This document shows, in pieces, positions 60,442 through 64,000 of a DNA stretch of 64,000 nucleotides. This stretch comes from Companilactobacillus kimchiensis (GTDB lineage: Bacteria > Bacillota > Bacilli > Lactobacillales > Lactobacillaceae). A program made the position numbers and the translations under genes. Numbering within the stretch: position 1 is the stretch's first letter; each line of letters opens with the position of its first letter. The stretch covers positions 1 through 64,000 of the forward strand of contig NZ_JQCF01000005.1 of the NCBI RefSeq assembly GCF_001438805.1, read 5' to 3'. Below the pieces are notes generated by a model that saw only the letters and a program-made list of their open reading frames with translations, had not been told where the DNA came from and did no database searches.

Positions 60442-60846
60442 TTATTGGCAAAATCGACGGGCAGCACTTAAACTATCACGTTTTTTTCCATGGATAATTT
60501 GATTTTCTAATTCAATACGTTGATTTAATTTATCCAAATGTAATTGGGCATCTATCAAAGAAGATTCGGCCCGTTCACGTTGTTGTAATAAGATTTTATG
60601 ACGCTTTTTTAAGGCGGCAAGACCAGTCTTCTGACATAGCTTTATGTATTCCTTTATTTCAGGGATAGGTGTATCTAATTCACGCAAGAACTTGATTCCT
60701 TCTAGCCAGACGATAGCTTCATCATCAAAAACTCTTTGGCCTTTATCGTTTCTCTGTACGGAAGGGACCATATCCAAATCGGTATAATAACGAATTGTTG
60801 CGATTGGTAAATCTAATTTTTTACTCACTTCAGACATGCTAAACAT
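60442..60846 (-). CDS. MerR-family transcriptional regulator
   Basis: A 134-residue regulator with the MerR winged helix (MFSMSEVSKKLDLPIATIRYY, then PSVQRNDKGQRVFDDEAIVWL) and a dimerising coiled coil (LKKRHKILLQQRERAESSL). No metal-binding Cys set is obvious. It is 21 bp downstream of an SDR gene on the same strand and may control it. Confidence 0.85.
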   Translation of the reverse strand: MFSMSEVSKKLDLPIATIRYYTDLDMVPSVQRNDKGQRVFDDEAIVWLEGIKFLRELDTPIPEIKEYIKLCQKTGLAALKKRHKILLQQRERAESSLIDAQLHLDKLNQRIELENQIIHGKKRDSLSAARRFCQ

Positions 60847-60867
60847 TTAATCACATTCTTAGAGAAA

Positions 60868-61605
60868 TCATTTTTGAGCAGTTGGACGAATGACAATTTC
60901 GTTCATAGTTGTGTCTTCAGGAGAGTCAATGGTGAAAGCAATTGCCTTTGCTACTCGGTCTGGACTAACGGCATAGTCATTATAAAATTTATCTAAATTT
61001 TTTTTAGTTTCAGGGTCTTTAATATGGTCAGTTAATTCAGTAGCAATAGCGCCAGGGGAAATTACAGTTATCCGAATGTTACTTTTAGCAGCGGCTTCCT
61101 CTTTACGTAAGGCCTCACTAATGGCTCTAACACCGAACTTAGTTGCAGAGTAAACTCCAGACCCAATACTAGTGGCATGACCAGCAACGGATGAAATATT
61201 AATGATCTGACCACTATATTGATTGCGCATAGTTTTTAAGGAAGCATTAATGCCATATAGGGTTCCCTTGAGATTGACATCAATCATTTTATCCCATTCA
61301 TCGACTCGTCCCTTAATAAATTCAGAACGAGGCATAAGTCCGGCATTATTGATCCAAACGTCGATACGACCATAAAATTTTAAAGCCATTGCAGCTAAAT
61401 TTTGTACCTGTGAGGCAACCGCTACATCAGTTACTTGATAGATTGCTGAACCGCCAGTGTCGTCAATATCCTGAACGATTTTTTGTAATCGGGATTCCCG
61501 ACGAGCCCCCAAAACCAGTTCATTGCCTTGATGGGCTAGTAATTTGGCAGTAACTTCGCCGATTCCGCTGGAAGCACCAGTAATAACAATAACTTTTTTA
61601 TTCAT
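60868..61605 (-). CDS. Short-chain dehydrogenase/reductase
   Basis: A 245-residue classical SDR. The Rossmann motif TGASSGIGEVTAK is at the N-terminus, NNAG near 88, and the catalytic Ser plus YSATK motif (Tyr-X3-Lys). The C-terminal part (TTMNEIVIRPTAQK) is typical. Substrate is unknown. It shares a unit with the MerR gene. Confidence 0.9.
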   Translation of the reverse strand: MNKKVIVITGASSGIGEVTAKLLAHQGNELVLGARRESRLQKIVQDIDDTGGSAIYQVTDVAVASQVQNLAAMALKFYGRIDVWINNAGLMPRSEFIKGRVDEWDKMIDVNLKGTLYGINASLKTMRNQYSGQIINISSVAGHATSIGSGVYSATKFGVRAISEALRKEEAAAKSNIRITVISPGAIATELTDHIKDPETKKNLDKFYNDYAVSPDRVAKAIAFTIDSPEDTTMNEIVIRPTAQK

Positions 61606-61726
61606 ATGTAATTTCTCCTTTGAAAATATAAATCAGGTCTTCAAAGTGATATTAGCATCTTTAATATTAAATAATTATTTTAGAGCTTTATATAAGCTAG
61701 ACAAGTTGTCTTAGAAAAAAGGGTAC

Positions 61727-61759
61727 AAAAAAAGACTTAGGTGACCACACCTAAGTCTT
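61727..61759 (-). terminator. Terminator-like hairpin in the SDR/MerR leader
   Basis: AAGACTTAGGTG and its complement (12-bp stem) followed on the minus strand by seven U. It lies between the lacD stop and the SDR start. It could be a second stop for the lacD transcript or an attenuator for the SDR gene. Confidence 0.65.
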
Positions 61760-61844
61760 CGGTTGATACAAAGCAGTCGAGATAACCGCTTATTAAATAC
61801 GTATCGTTTTAAGTATAACAAAATTAGAATAAAAAAGATATAAC

Positions 61845-61868
61845 AAAAAAGACATCCGAAGGGATGGC
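61845..61868 (-). terminator. Terminator of lacD
   Basis: GCCATCC-CTTC-GGATGTC followed by six U on the minus strand, 18 bp after the lacD stop. Confidence 0.82.
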
Positions 61869-61885
61869 TTCAATTAATTTTTAAA

Positions 61886-62881
61886 TTAGTCTTTTGAAAC
61901 TTTTTCTTTCCATGAAGTTGCTGTTTCAGCAAGAACTTTGTTCAAATCTTCGATGTTCTTCTTACCTTCAGTGTTCATCCATTCTTTACCGGCTTCTTCA
62001 CCGTCTTTAGCGAATGGTACGATAGCACCTCTCCATGTAGCACGGCCACATAGAACACCATTGAACTTAGCATCAGCATCTTTAGCCAAGTGTAGTTCAT
62101 CTCTAAATGCTTGGGCTGTAACACCGGCACTCAAGAAGATATATGGTAGGTTAGTTGCGTCACTTTGTTCCTTGAAGTACTTGATAGCTTCATCCTTTGT
62201 GTAAACAACAGGGTTGTCGCCGTTAAATCCTTCAACGTAATCCAAGTTAATAGGAACTTCAACCTTCAAAACGTCAATGTGATATTGAGGCTTTGAGTAT
62301 TCTTTCATAGCATCGATAACTTTACGAGGCTTTGCTTTAGCATATTCAGCACTCTTAACATCACCGATTGAATCATCATAAGTAACCAATTCAACGAAGA
62401 AAGGAATATCTTCAGCAACACATTCGTCACCGATTCTTTCTACAAAGGCTTCTTTTTGTTCAAGGATTGAATCATCTTCATCAGGATCAATGTATAGTAA
62501 GAACTTAATTGAGTCTGCTCCGGCTTCCTTCAAACGATGTACTGACCAGATTGGGATTAAATCAGGAATTCTACCTGCTTCAGTAGCGTCGTAACCTGTC
62601 TTTTCATATGAAACTAAAAGACCTGAACCTTCAGCACGTACTTTTGATGCTGGAAGACCATATTCTGGATCCAAAAGAATAGCTGAAGCGTAGGGTGTTA
62701 ATTCGCTTGAAATAGCTTTCTTGAATTCAACGATATCTTTTTCGTTAGCTGGCTTGTTTGCGGCTGCGGCTAACATCTTCTTTAGTGATCCACGTTGGTC
62801 AATAGCAAGAGCTGCAATAACTCCGTTCTTGTCAGACATTTTCTCTAGTGCTGCGTACTTTTTTGCTGTTGTCATATACAT
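61886..62881 (-). CDS. lacD: Tagatose 1,6-diphosphate aldolase LacD
   Basis: A 331-residue class I tagatose-bisphosphate aldolase. It cleaves tagatose 1,6-bisphosphate to glyceraldehyde phosphate and dihydroxyacetone phosphate in galactose/lactose use. Typical segments are AIDQRGSLKKML, LLDPEYGLPA and FLSAGVTAQAFRDEL, with the Schiff-base Lys in the LKVEVPIN region. Two Met codons (62881 and 62875) both have GGAGG in range. The gene follows lacC by 27 bp. Confidence 0.93.
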   Translation of the reverse strand: MYMTTAKKYAALEKMSDKNGVIAALAIDQRGSLKKMLAAAANKPANEKDIVEFKKAISSELTPYASAILLDPEYGLPASKVRAEGSGLLVSYEKTGYDATEAGRIPDLIPIWSVHRLKEAGADSIKFLLYIDPDEDDSILEQKEAFVERIGDECVAEDIPFFVELVTYDDSIGDVKSAEYAKAKPRKVIDAMKEYSKPQYHIDVLKVEVPINLDYVEGFNGDNPVVYTKDEAIKYFKEQSDATNLPYIFLSAGVTAQAFRDELHLAKDADAKFNGVLCGRATWRGAIVPFAKDGEEAGKEWMNTEGKKNIEDLNKVLAETATSWKEKVSKD

Positions 62882-62908
62882 TCATTCCTCCGAATAATAA
62901 ATTAAACT

Positions 62909-63853
62909 TTAGTACTTAACTATGTCTACCTTTTCAAAATAATCTTTATATTGGCTGATGTCAATATTTCCAGTCTTTTCTTGCAAAGTATTTAGAATAC
63001 CGACAGTCATAGCTCTTTTCATAACATCTTCTGGTTTTTCATCTTTAACCAAACCTGCAGCTAAACCAGCTACAGTAGAGTCACCAGATCCAACAGGGTT
63101 AATTGCATGAATTTTTGGAATATTTACTTTGAAGAAGGATTGTTGGTATTTAACAAATGCACCCTGTGATCCAAGTGAAACTACTACCCAAGGAATTCCT
63201 TTAAAGATTTCCTCAGTCGCCAACTTGTCTTTTAAATCGTCCAAATCAGTTATTTTTTGACCAATCAATTGGGCAATCTCGTCTTGGTTAGGTTTGATCA
63301 TAAATGGCTTAATATCGCTCTCTAGAGCTAAACGTAATGCTACATTAGAACTATCTAAAATAACAGGGACATTGTGTCTAGCGGCAACACCAATCATTTT
63401 GGAATAAATTCCAGCTGAAAGACCTTGTGGTAAACTTCCAGAAATCGTTACTAAGTCGAAACCGCTTACTTGAGCGCCGAAATGATCTAAGAAATCATTT
63501 TCATCATCAGAGTTTAAAACTGGCCCGGCTTCAAGAATTTCGGTTTGGTCACCGTTATCATGTAAGATAGCGATACAGTTACGAGATTCTTGATTTATTT
63601 TCATGAAAGCATGATCGATGTCGTTTTCATCAAGTTGATTAGTGATATATTGGCCAATTGTTCCACCAATAATACCTGATGCGGTTACAGGAACATTTAA
63701 TTGTTTAAGAACTCTAGTAACGTTTAATCCTTTGCCACCAGCTGTCTTGGAAACATCTTTGACACGGTTGACCGTATTAATATTGAGATGTTCTAGCGGG
63801 TAAGAGATATCAACAGAAGGGTTCATAGTGATTGTTAAAACTGATTTACTCAT
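62909..63853 (-). CDS. lacC: Tagatose-6-phosphate kinase LacC
   Basis: A 314-residue PfkB-family sugar kinase. N-terminal LTITMNPSVDISYPL, GGKGLNVTRVL near 39, and the C-terminal NPVGSGDSTVAGLA signature with the catalytic Asp (near residue 253). LacC phosphorylates tagatose 6-phosphate to the bisphosphate; 1-phosphofructokinase is a close relative but lacD next door favours LacC. It is the first gene of the visible pair; further lac genes may lie beyond the window. Confidence 0.88.
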   Translation of the reverse strand: MSKSVLTITMNPSVDISYPLEHLNINTVNRVKDVSKTAGGKGLNVTRVLKQLNVPVTASGIIGGTIGQYITNQLDENDIDHAFMKINQESRNCIAILHDNGDQTEILEAGPVLNSDDENDFLDHFGAQVSGFDLVTISGSLPQGLSAGIYSKMIGVAARHNVPVILDSSNVALRLALESDIKPFMIKPNQDEIAQLIGQKITDLDDLKDKLATEEIFKGIPWVVVSLGSQGAFVKYQQSFFKVNIPKIHAINPVGSGDSTVAGLAAGLVKDEKPEDVMKRAMTVGILNTLQEKTGNIDISQYKDYFEKVDIVKY

Positions 63854-63925
63854 TGTGCAGACTCCTCTATAAATGGTCTAATTGAGGCCATTAAAAATGG
63901 GTTCTATGAAACAAACATTACGAGG

Positions 63926-63983
63926 TAGTCCAGCTTCAAGCACTGTACAAATAGTTCAGTGCTTGAAGTTGGGCTATCTTTTT
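63926..63983 (+). terminator. Long hairpin with U-tract near the window end
   Basis: TAGTCCAGCTTCAAGCACTG (63926-63945) pairs over 20 bp with 63957-63976, followed on the plus strand by TCTTTTTTG. No plus-strand gene precedes it, so it may end a small transcript or belong to the intergenic element family (compare TTTTTGTTCCA at its right side). Confidence 0.55.
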
Positions 63984-64000
63984 TGTTCCATATAGCCCCG

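Overview
The window looks like chromosome of a low-GC lactic acid bacterium of the Lactobacillaceae. The AT-rich sequence, strong GGAGG ribosome binding sites, Opp and Gln ABC importers, LacC/LacD, pediocin-type immunity genes and a T-box/NhaC pair all fit. A Companilactobacillus-like species is my best guess, from gene content only. I saw no rRNA, tRNA, transposase, phage gene or CRISPR array.

Layout. 0-8.4 kb: a TMEM175 channel, the oppABCDF peptide importer and hflX, all on the minus strand. 8.5-24.4 kb: an accessory region for peptide or bacteriocin response. It holds a LytTR response regulator with two tandem HPK10 kinases, immunity-like proteins, three related two-TM miniproteins, six genes sharing an undescribed membrane/sensor domain (one fused to an XRE repressor), and a GntR-controlled set of two ABC ATPases and three permeases. 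24.4-27.7 kb: two overlapping MutS-like ATPase genes behind a fluoride riboswitch. 27.7-42.4 kb: a phosphatase, NrnA, a metallophosphoesterase, a BceAB-type exporter, a glutamine-type importer, a T-box-controlled NhaC transporter, a MacAB-like exporter and a frameshifted prolyl-tRNA editing gene. 42.4-49.1 kb: a sulfur operon (LysR, YeeE, CoA-disulfide reductase/rhodanese, SsuCAB). 49.2-64 kb: a secreted protein, a PEPCK-like P-loop protein, cystathionine lyase/synthase behind a cysteine leader-peptide attenuator, two histidine phosphatases, a nuclease pair, a large surface protein, MerR/SDR, and lacD-lacC.

Most notable points. (1) The two tandem kinases align without gaps for about 375 residues and have complementary defects. 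One keeps the phospho-accepting His but has a shortened ATP lid; the other has Gln at that position but an intact GFGL box. They may work only as a heterodimer. (2) A 25-residue leader peptide with three consecutive Cys codons precedes a 14-bp antiterminator and a strong terminator, a complete ribosome-mediated cysteine attenuator. (3) A dispersed intergenic element recurs at least six times, with a conserved core and compensatory changes in its stems. One copy is bounded by perfect 16-bp inverted repeats. (4) A fluoride riboswitch controls two core-only MutS-like proteins. (5) Two genes of the membrane/sensor family share an identical 14-bp box with the same promoter geometry.

The genes link into a few themes: peptide uptake and sensing (Opp, LytTR system, immunity and antibiotic-efflux ABCs), sulfur supply (YeeE/Ssu operon, cysteine attenuator) and amino-acid uptake (Gln ABC, T-box NhaC).
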